From Agrypnia vestita (Eukaryota > Arthropoda > Insecta > Trichoptera > Phryganeidae): a stretch of 64,000 nt of DNA. Under the pieces are notes generated by a model. It searched no databases. It had not been told where the DNA came from and saw only the letters and a list, made by a program, of their open reading frames with translations. Made by a program: the position numbers and the translations under genes. The DNA lies in contig JADDOH010000307.1 of the NCBI GenBank assembly GCA_016648135.1, forward strand, positions 186,001 to 250,000, in the 5' to 3' direction. Each line of letters starts with the position of its first letter. The stretch's first letter is position 1. This document shows, piece by piece, positions 1 to 11,625 of this stretch.

Positions 1-76
1 AGTACCTAAATATGTGTGTGATTGGTGGATCTTAGATAGATTCTTTCATTTTTACAGGGATCATTCATCATTAATT

Positions 77-906
77 AAATCTCACAGAGAGGAAGCTATT
101 TATACGGGAAAGTATGTACGGAAGTCTTCTTTTACCATTTACAGGGCATACCTGTCACTATTTATTTATTTATTTATTTATCTTAATAATTTAGTTCCAC
201 ACATAATGTTGTGTTGGCTAATAATATGATTTCACTGAGACATATAGCATTCCATCTAATCATTTAAAAGTTTTTATAATAAAATTTTTGCACTTCAGTT
301 TAAACCTCCTTATATTCTCCATGTTTTGAATTTCCTTTGGCAGGCTATCAAAGATTTTTATACCTTTATACATCATACAATTTTGTGAGGTGTTTTTCTT
401 TTTCTTTGGTAGTCTTATGTCATCGCTTCCTCTTGTATTGTAGGAATGAAAATCCTTATTCAGCTTCATCCTGTCATCAAGGTATTTGGGTACTAATTCA
501 TGTTTAATTTTAAATATTTGCACCATTAAATTATACATTATTCTTTGATTTACAGTTTCCAGTCCTAGGGCATTCAACATTTTTGTTATTTTAGTTCTCC
601 TATTACACTTCAGTATTATGCGCATCGCCCTGTTTTGTACTATTTGTAGTTTCTTTAGCTTTCCGTCGTTGCTTATAAATAATATACTGGAACAATAATC
701 TATGTCATTAGCTGACTTGACACTTTACACAATGCAATGTTCATCGTTTCCGCTATGATCGACCACACATCTGTCAAATTTGGAATATTGAATGTATCAG
801 GTATTTATGTACATATTGTATATCGCTTAGTTTATTCCTGTTAACGCCAAAAATGACTTACGTACATACTTTCCCATATAAACGCTTTGTCTCGGTGAGA
901 CATCTA
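77..906. mobile_element. Hairpin MITE, family A, split by a LINE
   Basis: The left end has CTCACAGAGAGGAAGC and the right end has the inverted partner (GGTGAGACATCTATA), matching the intact copy at 12934-13290. The two halves are separated by a jockey/CR1-like LINE tail at about 155-722. The middle sequence resumes after the LINE (CTTTACACAATG...), as expected if the LINE landed in a pre-existing MITE. The element is non-coding. Confidence 0.6.
155..722 (-). mobile_element. 5'-truncated jockey/CR1-like LINE, reverse transcriptase C-terminus
   Basis: The minus strand encodes the end of a non-LTR reverse transcriptase ORF. From about 718 it reads NDIDYCSSILF, then KLKKLQIVQNRAMRIIL, and later YNTRGSDDIRLP and FDSLPKEIQN, stopping near 260. 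These motifs are typical of the C-terminal tail of CR1/jockey-group LINEs. No endonuclease or catalytic YADD region is present, so the copy is dead on arrival. The 3' end carries a 4-bp A-rich tail (TATTT repeats on the plus strand at 158-182). The 5' junction lies inside MITE family A, near a TGTCAC/TGACAC pair that may be the target duplication. A decayed relative is at 50690-51005. Confidence 0.8.
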
Positions 907-1508
907 TATTTTATTTTAATAAACAAATAATGATTCAGCAAGAGCCATCACCATTTAGCCCAAAGACGAAAAATAATATAAGATTACAGGATTTTTATTT
1001 ATTTTTTATTATTTAAGGTTACATAATATTTTACACATTATTTAAATTTGATGATTTTTTTCAAATTTTTACAGTCCTATGAAAGTATGAACTCGTGTAT
1101 GGAACAGGAGAACGCCACGAGTGTGGTAGATAATTGTATTTTTAAAGCATACAACACACAAATGCAAAGAAATAAGTATGTATTAAAATATTTAAAAATA
1201 AGCAAGTTAAAGTTAACATCATAATCTAATCACCCAATTTTTCAATGATTTTACGCACTTTTTGAACTTTGTATAATGTTGTTGTATAGTTTTCACGTTT
1301 GCTGATAGATTATTGCAATATTTCATTCCTGGTATCTATCTGTAGCGGTGTTGCATGGCTGTTTTACTGCATCTAGGTATATATATTTAAAGTCCCAATC
1401 ATAGGCGCTCTTTTGCTACGCCTGCTTTGATCTTGAACTATATTATTTGTGTTTTGCTGATTAACAGTTTCTTTGTGTACCTATTTGTAATATTGAATTG
1501 GTTTTATA

Positions 1509-1999
1509 CAGGGTTATTTGGAAAACATTAATAACCTCGCAGGACTATATTCCTGTCTTGATTATGAGTCGAAAATGTATCAATAGTTATAGAGATATGC
1601 GGCATCAAAGTTTGCATTTTTTAAAATATTTCTGACTTGTTTTTTTGTAAAACGTTGGACTATCATTACATTAATTTATATCGATTACGAAAAATTCATT
1701 CGTTTCAATACAAGATAAATAAAATGATAAAAACCATGAAAAATTTCCAATTGGAATTCGAAGGTTTTTATTATTTTATTTGATTTGTATTAAAGGGAAT
1801 GTATTTTTCATGTCTAATATAAGCTACTGTAATAATAGTCCAACGTTTTACAGAAAATAAGTCAGAAATATTGAAAAAAAATGCAAACTTTGTTGTCGCA
1901 TTACTCCATATTAGGTCATGATAGCTCGCACATTTTCGACTCATAATCAGGGCAGGAATATAGTCCTGTGAGGTTATTAATGTTTTCCAAATAACCCTG
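1509..1999. mobile_element. Foldback MITE, family B (copy 1)
   Basis: A 491-bp near-palindrome begins CAGGGTTATTTGGAAAACAT and ends with its inverse complement, flanked by TA on both sides (1507-1508 and 2000-2001). The arms extend over 200 bp each, so single-stranded it would fold into one long hairpin. The TA target duplication points to the Tc1/mariner superfamily. No ORF is supported. Close copies are at 38974-39510 and 39578-40325, and a divergent one at 5453-5899. Confidence 0.8.
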
Positions 2000-2134
2000 T
2001 ACATGCTGTCTAAATTTGGGACCTTGAATTCTTTGAACAGTATTCTGTAGGATAGGTTCTAGGTTCCTTCAAAATTATTTTTACGATCAATTTATTATAA
2101 TTATTTTCCAGTTTACTCTGTAAAAATTGCTCAC

Positions 2135-2347
2135 TTTAAAGCTAGATATTCCTGTAGGTCTTTTTGCTACCCAACACTCTTCCGACACCGAGGATGAATA
2201 AAAACGTGTCTTCTCCTCGCAGGCGCAGTCCTCTGACTGTGGATTCCTCCGCCTATGGCAGCGGCGGTTCATGCATCCGAAGAGCGTCACATCGTCCGCA
2301 TTCTTCCTGTCGGCCAACTTCCACAGTTCTCTGTGCGCCGCGACCAG
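2135..2347 (-). CDS. Possible internal exon of an unknown host protein
   Basis: A GC-rich stretch in AT-rich surroundings is open on the minus strand for exactly 71 codons between a pyrimidine-rich acceptor (ending CTGCCGTTAG) and a good donor (AAA|GTGAGC). The predicted peptide starts LVAAHRELWKLADRKN and includes FGCMNRRCHRRRNP and EDCACEE, so it has several cysteines and a basic patch. I do not recognise the family. The plus-strand reading of the same DNA (2164-2397) is probably its shadow. It could instead be conserved non-coding DNA. The splice sites are inferred by eye, and no partner exons were identified. Confidence 0.35.
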
Positions 2348-2861
2348 CTAACGGCAGGCAAAGCGACAATTACGAGGAGAAAATACCAAATCAATAAAAC
2401 ACAACTTTGCAAAGTTCATATTTAAGAATGTCACATTTCTGCTGTACGGTGAATACTTGCGGCGCTCATTCCGCTGCGGACGTGACAGTATGTATGCGGT
2501 CGCAGGGGAAGCACATGGCACTTGATTGAAAGTGGTTATAGCGTATATTATTTATTTTATATAGTGGTATAGAACTTTAAAATGAAGTAAAACACGTAAA
2601 TATCGTGGTAATTAATGGCCATGGTATTTATTTGCCTTGTTGGAAAGATTTTATGTTATTAGTTTTTAAATATACAATTTGTTTCTAGAATTCGACGAAT
2701 TTTTATCAGTGACAGCCAATTCAATGCTGTGCTCAGTTTGGTACGCCAGAACAACGTTGCAAATTGTTCAAATTACCTACTTTCGAAAATCGTGATATTA
2801 GTTGTATGTATACTGTTTTCAAATATTTTTTTAACAGCACAACAGACCATGAGGCCAATCA

Positions 2862-2960
2862 AGGCTTGAGAAAATCACATAGATGTCATTTGACCTCATC
2901 AGGAATCGTACCTGAAACTCCGGTATAAAAAGTCAGTGTCATACCTACTGGACTACTGTA
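2862..2960 (-). mobile_element. tRNA-headed SINE fragment (family S)
   Basis: Read on the minus strand, a tRNA-like block (GACACTGACTTTTTATACC, then CAGGTACGATTCCTG as a B-box-like arm) is followed by a tail TGTGATTTTCTCAAGCC. The same tail follows similar heads at 41570-41665 and 55376-55445. The best-preserved head (41570-41665) looks closest to a tRNA-Lys(TTT), but this is a by-eye assignment. Confidence 0.45.
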
Positions 2961-3689
2961 ATTTTTTTTCTGGTTCTATTCAGATACTAGTATACGTATG
3001 CAATAAAGTAGTATGTGCAATAAGTGGTTGTCGGTGTTTATGTTCTTAGTCCTCCTCACTAGGGTTTCCTGTGCTGAGGCGGACTAGTTTTATCCTATTT
3101 TTTTAATTTCTATGTCGTTTTAGTACACTTTTTAGTTTGTCTGCATCAATTTAAATATTTTCAATATTTTTCAATGCATATGTAGAGTTCATATTGTAGA
3201 GTTTAGTTGCAAAATAAATATGACTTGTTTGACCAAAAGTTGTGTTAAACGATGGTACATTTCTAATTTCCATTTGAGTGCCTTTTGAATTATAAGTGAT
3301 ACCCCTTTTATACGTACCTTAAAATATAGTTTTTCTGTTCTAGTTTTTCTGTATAGCGAAAATTCATTAACTATCGCAGAATTATGTATTGAAAAAAAAC
3401 TTAACCTCACAAATGAAAACTTAACATTGGATTTTATTAATACCTTAGACAGTGTCAGCATTGTTTCACATTCCAATATACAGGACCAATCTGCCGATGG
3501 TTATGTCTGTTGGAAGAGCTACAGCTGAACTATAACGCGTTGGAAATTGATCTGTTCGATTTCTCTGAGAGGTTTCTCCTACACCTTTGATATGAATAAT
3601 TTTAGATGTGTTTAAATGTTATTTATATGCGTTAATTCATCATTTATAACATTTACGATTTGAATACGCAAATGTCATTGAAAGATTTG

Positions 3690-3800
3690 GCAGATACCTC
3701 GTGGTGCAACATAATGTTTTATTTTAACTTTGTTATACACACACAATATAAGTTATTAATTACTACCATAGTTTCGAGAGGAGCAGTCCCTTTGTGTGTG
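3690..3800 (-). repeat. Penelope-tail repeat with a half hammerhead motif
   Basis: This region shares its order of blocks with 18216-18336: a GTGGTGCAACAT block, an AT-rich middle, then a stem-loop ending CTCTCGAAAC followed by UAUGGUA on the minus strand. The stem II and GAAAC...GUA parts of a hammerhead are present at about 3764-3785, but the CUGANGA strand has been replaced (ACACAAAGGGA). It is a decayed copy. Confidence 0.4.
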
Positions 3801-4586
3801 CATTACAAAGTTAAAATAAAACATATTTTAAATGAATATGTAAATGTTATATACAAAAATAAATTGAATTAAATTAAAATTTAATCCTTTCTACATATAT
3901 TTTCTCTTATACCTCAAGCCCATATCTACAGCTTGAATTACATATACCCTTCCCTTCTACTCGGAGCACTTTGCATCGGCATTGGAAAAGTCCTTTTGTC
4001 ATTCGGCTGGTACCATACCAGACACAAGCAGCTTAATGTAGCAAATGGATTTGCAGTCGCCTTGAGTCTCGCGCAACATGTGTAAATCTGCTTTAATTCG
4101 TCGACTCGTGTACCTGAATGTATGCTTTACATAAAACATGGCTTATTCCTAGCGTTGTTACTTTCTTTTGGGTCTTTTTCACGAGCCCGGTTGATGAATC
4201 GTTTGGAATTCATATATTATTACAGCGTCGAAACGTAATAAATTGGATGAAAAACATTAACACGTAAGTAGATTCTACGTAAGTTTAAAAATATTTTTAT
4301 ATTTTATTACTTAAGTTTCGAGAGAAATAGAAAAAAAAAAAAAGATTTTATTATTTGTTTGTATCTACTGATATTTATTAAAAATTCTATATTCGATAGT
4401 AGCCAATGAGGTATCCTATTTCTTTCTTTTTTTTAATTGGTTGAGCAACTTTGTAGATTGACATTTAAAAAAAAAAAGATTTAATTATTTATTTGTGTTT
4501 ACTGATATTTATTAATTACACCTACATGGTAAAATATTTCCATCGTCATCATTTATGTGTCAAAATATCAAAATGAATTATATCTT

Positions 4587-4638
4587 TTGAAAACATCAAC
4601 ATGTTTCAGGGCCAATGGTCCCTTTGTCAGGATACAAT
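4587..4638 (-). ncRNA. Hammerhead-ribozyme-like motif
   Basis: Minus strand: stem I 5' side AUUG-U-AUC, core CUGACAA, stem II AGGG/CCCU closing an 8-nt loop, GAAAC, short stem III, then GUU followed by GAU and, further on, CAA that pair back to AUC and UUG. The core departs from CUGANGA at position 8 (A for G), so activity is doubtful. It shares family and layout with 15091-15143 and 24377-24404. Nearby (about 4500-4560) is a decayed version of the 47982-48013 motif. Confidence 0.5.
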
Positions 4639-4827
4639 GTATACTAACAGATTGAAAAAATCCCGAATATTATTCAACCAGCTTTCTATGTAAATAATAA
4701 CTTTAAAAAATACATATTAAATAATAAGGACATTTTTTCGCATTAGACGCAGACGCTTTGGAGCTCTATAAATAATTATCTCCTTTACGTTAGAGTAACA
4801 AATCCGTATTTAATATATTTTATTATT

Positions 4828-5040
4828 ATTCGGGCCATTTTTTAATAATATTATCTGATACCTTCCATTTATATATTTTAACGATTTCCTTGCACATTTT
4901 TACACCTTTATTACCCGTGTTCTGCAAAAATCCCCCGAACTCAAATATTCTAATATCCAAAAATTCGTATCTACAGAAAATGTGTCAGTTTGATACTGTA
5001 ACCTAAGTCTGGCGGTCACTGGCCCCTACTCTATAATGTT
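4828..5040. repeat. Partial copy of the 46610-47129 foldback element
   Basis: The stretch from TCGGGCCATTTTTTAATA to GTCTGGCGGTCACTGG parallels 46927-47129, including the terminal AAGTCTGGCGGT. Only the right half is present; the left inverted end seen at 46610 is missing here. Confidence 0.5.
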
Positions 5041-5452
5041 TTTCACCCAATTTAATAATCATCGTGAATAATCTCTGCAACGTTGACGCTAAATTCATCA
5101 ATACTGTAATACTGATGCTTGAAAAATATAATTATTCTTATGATTGTACATCATCGGTTGCACGGCACGGTCTGGCCTGTGGTTACCATTACGTTTTATG
5201 TTGTTTTTAAATTGAGCATTATGAAAGCGTAAAGGCATTTACAATAGTTTTCAAGGACCCAGGATAAATTCTTGACATGAACGTCTACATCAACCGGAAG
5301 ATTACTATAATATTACATGTAATAAAGAGCGTGTTTATTGAAACTGCTTGCGTTTCATTTTGAAATAGCCTTTCTAACGTATTAATTAAAATACAATGAA
5401 TGATTTTGTGTAATTTAGTCGATCGACTAGTTCGCGAATTCACGTACATATA

Positions 5453-5899
5453 CATGGTGTTACAGAGCTAGTCCGCGGATAGATTCGAAAATATTCAAGC
5501 AACAGTGTACAAATATCAACAGTTATGGAGATAACCGACAGCAAAGTTTGCATTTTTTTTCTCAATATTTCTGACCCTTCTACAGTAAAATGATTAACGA
5601 TAGCGAATATTAAAAATTCATTGGTTTTAACACAAGTAAAAAAAATATTTTTCAAATTTCTGCAATCATTTAATTTGACTTAATTTGAATGAATTTTTAT
5701 TTTTAGTTATAAGTTACTGTAAGGATAGTCTAACGTTTTACAGAAATTAAGTCAGTAATATTGAAGAAAAAATCAAAATCTGAGGTACTTTATCTTTATA
5801 ACTATTGATATTAGGATATTGATGCTTGAACTATTTCAACTCATAATTTAGGCAGGAATCTACCTATTAAGTATTGTGGACTAGCTCTGTTGTAACCTG
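5453..5899. mobile_element. Foldback MITE, family B, divergent copy
   Basis: The left end CATGGTGTTACAGAGCTAGT and the right end (ACTAGCTCTGTTGTAACCTG) are inverted partners, and both sides are flanked by TA. The interior keeps the family hallmarks (AAAGTTTGCATTTTTT, GTTATGGAGATA). Many mismatches between the arms mark an older insertion than the 1.5-kb and 39-kb copies. Confidence 0.65.
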
Positions 5900-6054
5900 T
5901 ATATTATATATTTTAAACCATATAGATAACTCTATGCACAGGTCGTTAATGATCCTGATAAATAGTCCTGGTGTAACGAAAGTGTAATTTTACATGTAAC
6001 CTCAATTTATCCTCAATAAATTCAGTGTAAAATGATTGTGAGTATATTCTATAC

Positions 6055-6480
6055 TAGCTGTAACCCGTAAAAAATGACGGTACTTTTACATGCCGGTTTC
6101 TAAAGAATAAGTAAGTATTTACTTATTTACAGCCGACACCCATGAAATAGTAATAACGACTTTTATCAAAATATTTAAACATTTTTTTATATTTCCCCAG
6201 CCGGCAGTTAATGGTTCTATTTTAAACTCTGGCTACTGTGCTGGGCAAAACATGAAATGGTTCGCGTCTTTGCTAAGCTCTAGTATATATTTATAGTAAA
6301 TTTTTGTCGGTCCACGAAGAGACGGCGGTAGCAACATGCCGTAAGCAGCCGGTTCAGGTTTGCTAGCCCGGGGTACGAGCCCTAACTCCGGCCGTTCAAT
6401 TTGTTTTTCAAGCCGCGAATTCGAAAGAAATTACGGACAGACAGACGGACGGACAGGCAATTAAATTATTATGTTTGTTT
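6055..6480. mobile_element. Composite SINE-like repeat (modules X then Y)
   Basis: Module X begins ACTAGCTGTAACCCG and runs to ATGAAATGGTTCGCGTC. Module Y follows with a tRNA-related block: GGTAGCAACATGCCG, then an imperfect B box in GGGGTACGAGCCC. It ends in an ACGGACAGACAGACGG tail. The copy at 26888-27397 carries the same modules but with X inverted and placed after Y. The CTAG at the X end, followed on the minus strand by T, resembles a Helitron 3' terminus, so module X may be Helitron-derived. Confidence 0.5.
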
Positions 6481-7602
6481 TGCTTATTTGATGCCACACA
6501 TCACGAAACATATCCTTTAAACACCGGAAGATTCCGGAGGTGAGGTGGGAGTTCTTCCCTCTCACAATCAAATTGTAGAGCCTCAATCTACCAAAGAGGT
6601 AGTTTATCAACCCCTTGAAAAAGTTTTTTTTAACATAAAACATACCAATTTTTCGTGCTCAATTTTTAAGTGTGTTTCCGAGTTGTGTGATATGTTCATT
6701 TAAAAATTAATTAATAACAAAATTGTGAACACTGCCCGCAGATTGTAGCATCTTGTAACAAAATTGCGATACGCTCTTCGTCGCAGCGTCAGCACATTTG
6801 CGATAATTGGAATGAGAAGGAATACAACGCGATTATTTACAGCAGCCGATCGTCGACTGTGAAAAAGTGATAGTGTTGAGAAAGCGATTATCGATAGTAC
6901 GATTGTGTAATTAATTACTAACCGAGCGAGTAAGAACTGTGTGTTCGTCATTTACTTCGTTTCTTTCTCATTGCGCGTGAAATGTACGTTGTACATATCT
7001 GCACGCACCCACATGAAATATTTATATGTAAGTTTTCAAGCTCCTTGACAGAGAAAATCGTGGTATTATTAAAGATGGAGAATTCTCGTCCCACCTACGT
7101 TTTAAGATAACGTTATTAACAAGACACCAGAAAAACTCTAGAACTCGACAAAGAGCCAACGCTTATAAAATTGAAAATGAAGAATAAATAAAATAAAAGT
7201 GGGTTACTTGTTTATTTGGTCTGTAAGACCTGTAAAACATTTGCATTATAGTCAAATTGTTGCACTTTAAGCCTCGTCATGCCACATAATGTGACATGTT
7301 TTCCGTACACGCATTTCTATATTTTAAATGAAGAAATCTCCCCTTAGAACCTATATTATTGTTTACATTAACGAAGGATAATGCTCCTGAGATGAAAAGG
7401 TCTGACGAGAAGGGAATGTTTAGATTAATCCGTCAAGTCCATAAACGCACAAAAGTTGTTAAATCTTAACAGATTCTCTGAGACAAAAGCATCATCATTT
7501 ATGTATGTCTGAACAAAGGATTTGGATTACGGGTGGGATAGGCTGTGATTTTGGGTTTTGTTATAGAGAAATTTCTTTTCAAATAACTTCTAACTTCAAA
7601 CG

Positions 7603-7628
7603 GTTTCGATACCTTTGTATCTTTTCAG
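7603..7628 (-). ncRNA. Hammerhead-like core downstream of a Penelope fragment
   Basis: Minus strand: CUGAAAA, a perfect 5-bp stem II (GAUAC-AAAG-GUAUC), then GAAAC. Position 8 is A instead of G. No convincing stem I or cleavage site was found. It lies about 160 bases downstream, on the same strand, of the GIY-YIG fragment at 7790-8010, which is where a Penelope hammerhead is expected. Confidence 0.4.
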
Positions 7629-7789
7629 TATTGTAGCACCATAACTGTCCCATACATTAAAATAGGAAGGAATAGATTGTTGGATGGGAATGACTACATT
7701 CATGGTGGGGGTAAATATGGGAAAGGAATGGGAAACATAACGGGATATTCGTTTATAATATTGGATTTAGTGTTGAGGGTCTTTTTATT

Positions 7790-8010
7790 TCTGACATTTC
7801 TAAATAATCTTACCAAAAGCCTCAATTATTTGTATACAAATTTTTAAGGCATTTTCTCTTTTGAATGTCTCTAAAATATGGTTTGCAAATTCTAAAAAAG
7901 TATTTGTTCTAAGGCATATATAGTAATCTTTTTCACTATTATTAAAACCACGTGCAGTTTGACCTATTTATGTAGTTTTACCAGTTTCAACTATGAGTAT
8001 ATAAAATGGT
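7790..8010 (-). pseudogene. Penelope-like element GIY-YIG endonuclease fragment (decayed)
   Basis: Minus-strand translation reads ETGKTT*IGQTARGFNN, then YICLRTNTFLEFANHIL and ETFKRENALKI. This matches the YIGQT region and the downstream helix of the GIY-YIG domain found at the C-terminus of Penelope-like retroelements (compare TYIGQTGRSF at 51755-52175). The tyrosine before IGQT is a stop codon (TAA) and another in-frame stop follows IEAFGKII. The reverse transcriptase part is absent. In Penelope elements this domain is thought to nick target DNA for insertion. Confidence 0.6.
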
Positions 8011-8055
8011 GAACGGTCATTACCAAACAACTATAAAATTAACTATATAAACAGA

Positions 8056-8471
8056 AAATATACTAACTAACTCACCATCACTCAATTTCTCTACGGAGGT
8101 AGGCAGAGAGAATGGACACACAACGCACAACTCTCACGTGTCCACATAAACACATCTTCAAATGCAAGCTTATCGTACCATCAACACTTGCATCGTATAA
8201 TTTTCTTACCAGTCTCTCTTCATTCATCCGTTCAGCAACTTTTTAAATTATTTTCACTACGTTCAGATCAGCCTTCGACCTTAATTTATCCATTCTTTAT
8301 TCTATCACAAATAGACCGAGTTGGTGATTTCATATCCACTGCATTCAATCTTCTTTTGTTCTTCATCTATCAGCTACGGGCTTCACTTCTAAACATTATT
8401 TTGGGTATCAGAATTTCTTTGTATACCGCTGGTTTTGCCTCGGTTGACGAGTTTCTATGCAAAATTAATGC
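8056..8471 (-). mobile_element. LINE-T, old decayed copy
   Basis: A degenerate version of the LINE-T C-terminal tail: the minus strand shows RRLNAVDMKSP and a scrambled form of the final CLPP*RN*VMV block, ending in a short TTAG-type tail (AACTAACTC on the plus strand). Several stops and frameshifts are present. The younger LINE-T copy at 8472-9064 is inserted at its upstream end. Confidence 0.6.
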
Positions 8472-9064
8472 TAACTAACTAACTAACTAACCATCACGCC
8501 GTTTCCCTGCAGGGGTAGGCAGAGAGGATTGAACGCCACACTCTTCTATCCTGGCACACCACTTTTGCTTCGGCCACATTCATACATCTTCTCATACACG
8601 TTCTACGATTGTTGCGGCTTTTAACAGGGCCATCCTCAAATACTTGTAGTACCTGATCGTGCCAGGTCTTTCGCGGACGCCCTCTATTCCTGTTGCCTTC
8701 AACATTCGCCTCATATATTTTCTTAACCATCCTTTCCTCGTTCATACGTTCCACATGACCAAACCATCTCAGCACTCCTTTCTTTATTCTATCTACCACA
8801 CTACAGCCAGCATTGCATTCACTTCTAATTTGTTCATTCCTCACTCTATCGACCAAAGATTTTCCACACAAGCGTCTTAGTGACCGCATTTCAACCGCAT
8901 TCAGTCTACTTTCATTCCTCTTTTGCCAATTCCAGGCTTCACTTCCATACATAAGGGTTGGCACTAGAACGCCATTATGTACCGCTAGTCTTGCTTCTTT
9001 TGACAGATTCTTATTGGCCATAATTGCATTTAGTGCACCATTAACTTTGTTACTTTTTGTAACT
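8472..9064 (-). mobile_element. LINE-T, young 5'-truncated copy with an open C-terminal ORF
   Basis: An uninterrupted minus-strand frame (9021-8494, 175 codons) encodes the C-terminal part of a non-LTR retrotransposon polyprotein: LMYGSEAWNWQKRNESRLNA, then [29 protein letters not shown] and VCQDRRVWRSILSAYP. These motifs lie downstream of the reverse transcriptase in many insect LINEs annotated as endonuclease-reverse transcriptase. The catalytic part is missing, so it is non-autonomous. The element ends in a (TTAG)n tail (CTAACTAACTAAC on the plus strand, from 8472). TTAATGC at 8465-8471 and again at 9065-9071 looks like a target duplication. The clade (RTE-like or other) is not settled. 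Confidence 0.8.
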
Positions 9065-9071
9065 TTAATGC

Positions 9072-11377
9072 AATAATAAATAATGCATAAACAAAATTAC
9101 CTCTAAACGTGATTGTGAAGGACTATATTAATCTGGGCACCTGCCAAGTTTTAATATAAATAAATCTCTACGATGACACTTTTGATCCAGATTAACTTAA
9201 ATTCGTAATATTTTAGATACCAGTGTGAAAGTATACACTTTTAAATATTGCCTTTAGATTGTGACGACACCCACGATGGTGCCCACGGCAATACTCAAAG
9301 AAACCATTTTGCAAATTCTTGATATTGGATTTGTTCAGTTTTATTGAAATTCAATACTGCAATGCATTAAAGAGCTATCGTTATTGGAAACGCTGAGAGT
9401 TAAACCCGATTCTTTACGAGGGGATACCTTTTATATTGGTTTTAAAGATAAGTATAATTTGCGTGTCAATTTATAATCAATTTAATTAATTGTATTAACT
9501 TACCGACAGATACCTGCGGCCAATTGGAGTAATGTGAGAGAAAAATAGTAACAGCGGGTGTCGGACTAATCTGTATGAAGTAGATCTATAATATTATCTA
9601 AGTGATTTATAATATAATCGTATATTAGTGTTACGATAATATTATTTATCGCTAAGTTCTTTATTATTATTTTTTTTAATGGTTCATTAACAATGAAAAA
9701 CACAACATGATATAGGTAAAACAATTATAATAGGTACTATAAGATTAAATGCTTTTCATCATTTAAATTTGAACACAGCAAACATAGAGATAAAAAGTAA
9801 AGGCTAAAACATACACAAAAAGAAAAAAGTGATTTAGTAGTGAACTTGAATAGAGTGAGATTGAACAAAGAGACTAAACAGCTAATTTCGTAATAGTTCT
9901 CTTATATTCATGAAAACTGACATGAAATATATCAATGAGGACGTTATGATTATTTTCTATTTTGTTTTATGTCCTTAAAATCCTATAATATATAGAGTTA
10001 AAGTGGGCCATATTTTTATTGAAAGTTGAATAATTGAATGTGTCAATTTAACTCCAAAATACATAAAAATATTTTTTAAATTGAAGAAAATGCACAATTA
10101 TAAGACATATTTTCACTTTAATTATGCAGGCGAATAATTAATATAGGTACATATATAATACACAAAATTCTTATTAATTCATGTAAATTTTGTGATTATT
10201 CTTTTTTACGGTTTTTACTTTTTAACGGTTTTTTGCATTTTCATGCAAACGATGTTGTCCTTTTAATATAACTACGATAACATTGACGCGTTTCGTATTG
10301 CCAGTCGTCCTTAAGTACGATGAGACGCCGAAAACATAATTAATCATCAAATGAACAAAAAAATATAGCCCAGACACAAAGCACTATATTTAATTCAATC
10401 CAGGATCGGTCGCCAGGAGATACATTTAAATCATTTTCATCGTTGAAAAACAGGTTTTATCAACACGAGGGAAGCTGCGTACCGCAGTAAAACCTAATTT
10501 ATAATGCAAATAAATTTCTAATCAGATTTATTCTAATTTACGTTATTTGAAGTTCTCGTGATACACATGCCATCTAGCGACAGATTATAATTGCAAACTT
10601 CATATTATATAGATCCGAAAGGCTTGCTCGCTACACTAGCGGCGATCATTATTATTGTCAATGAAAGGTTTGTGTCTTGGAGAACGGCAAGGGATCCTGC
10701 ATTCGTAGCGTATTCAGGGATATAGATTTCGCGATTACCTCTCATAAAATGCCCATTATTATATTTTTAAATTAATATTTTGACACGGATACTAAACCAA
10801 TATTATAATGCATAATATATGCGCTGTATAAACACCTACACATACATATATATGTAAAATGTGTCAATGTTGTTTATAGGACACGTACTTTCGTAAAAGT
10901 AAGTACGATTAAGTATTTAATGGCAGCAGCTAAGATTTTAAATACATTTTTGGTGGTGAAGAAATTTCAGTATATTTTTTTATTATTAATAGTTAAGTGT
11001 GTATTTTGTGTATATTTTTATAGTGATTTTTATTACATTAGTTTCGATCCCGCGTTTAAAAGTCTATTAATAAAAAAAACTTTACCAAAAAATATCTAAT
11101 CTCAAATTCACGCTCGTTTATTTATCGTTATTTTGATAGCTTTTGAAAGCTATCAAAATAAATTAGATTAATATATTTATATATTAGATTAATAACACCT
11201 CAAGTATTTTGTATGCAATACATTTTAAATATAATATATTAATGTTTCGCTGTGGAATTAAATGTAGATATAAATGTAATATAAAACGTTATTAGTTCGA
11301 AATAACATAAATAACGTAATAATGAAGCTAATAACATAAATCAACCCTCCTATAAGGACAAACACTCACTGAATCAA
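9072..11377. other. AT-rich spacer with no supported gene
   Basis: Only short chance ORFs occur. A motif at about 10290-10335 (minus strand CGAAACGCGUC preceded by AAGGACGA) resembles the end of a hammerhead but lacks a good core. The perfect hairpin at 11134-11161 is near the right edge. Confidence 0.5.
11134..11161. repeat. Short perfect palindrome
   Basis: TTTTGATAGCTTT and AAAGCTATCAAAA face each other across 2 bases, giving a 13-bp inverted repeat. No flanking element was recognised. Confidence 0.7.
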
Positions 11378-11625
11378 GCTAATGCCACTTGAAGAATTTG
11401 AGAAGTGGATGTACATACGGATTTTAAGGTCGTTCGAGAGTGTCACTAATGACAAATTATGATCGAGATATGAAAGGAAGAAATCCCCAAAACAATAAAA
11501 ATCCGTAAATTACAATATTTTGGCCGTGTCATGGAACTGTTATGTTCCAGCATTTGATAAGGGTGTTATCATCCAGGGGGTGCAAGGTACACGCGCCCTG
11601 CACACGGAGAATCGCACACTGGCAT
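11378..11625 (+). pseudogene. RTE-like LINE C-terminal fragment, decayed
   Basis: Plus-strand reading gives LEEFEKWMYIRILR, VTNDKL, then (after a shift) KIRKLQYFGRVME. The block after that, GVIIQGVQGTRALHTENRTL, aligns in position with the KGKIEGRRG segment of the better copy at 57240-57775. Stops and at least one frameshift are present. Only the region after the reverse transcriptase is represented. Confidence 0.5.

Noticed and set aside
8188..9076. Plus-strand open frames (for example 8659-8880 and 8813-9076)
   Set aside because: They are antisense to the LINE-T C-terminal ORF and have no domain of their own.
10286..10335. Hammerhead-like motif (minus strand ACGAAACGCGUC)
   Set aside because: The core reads AGGACGA and stem II does not form, so it falls short of the others.
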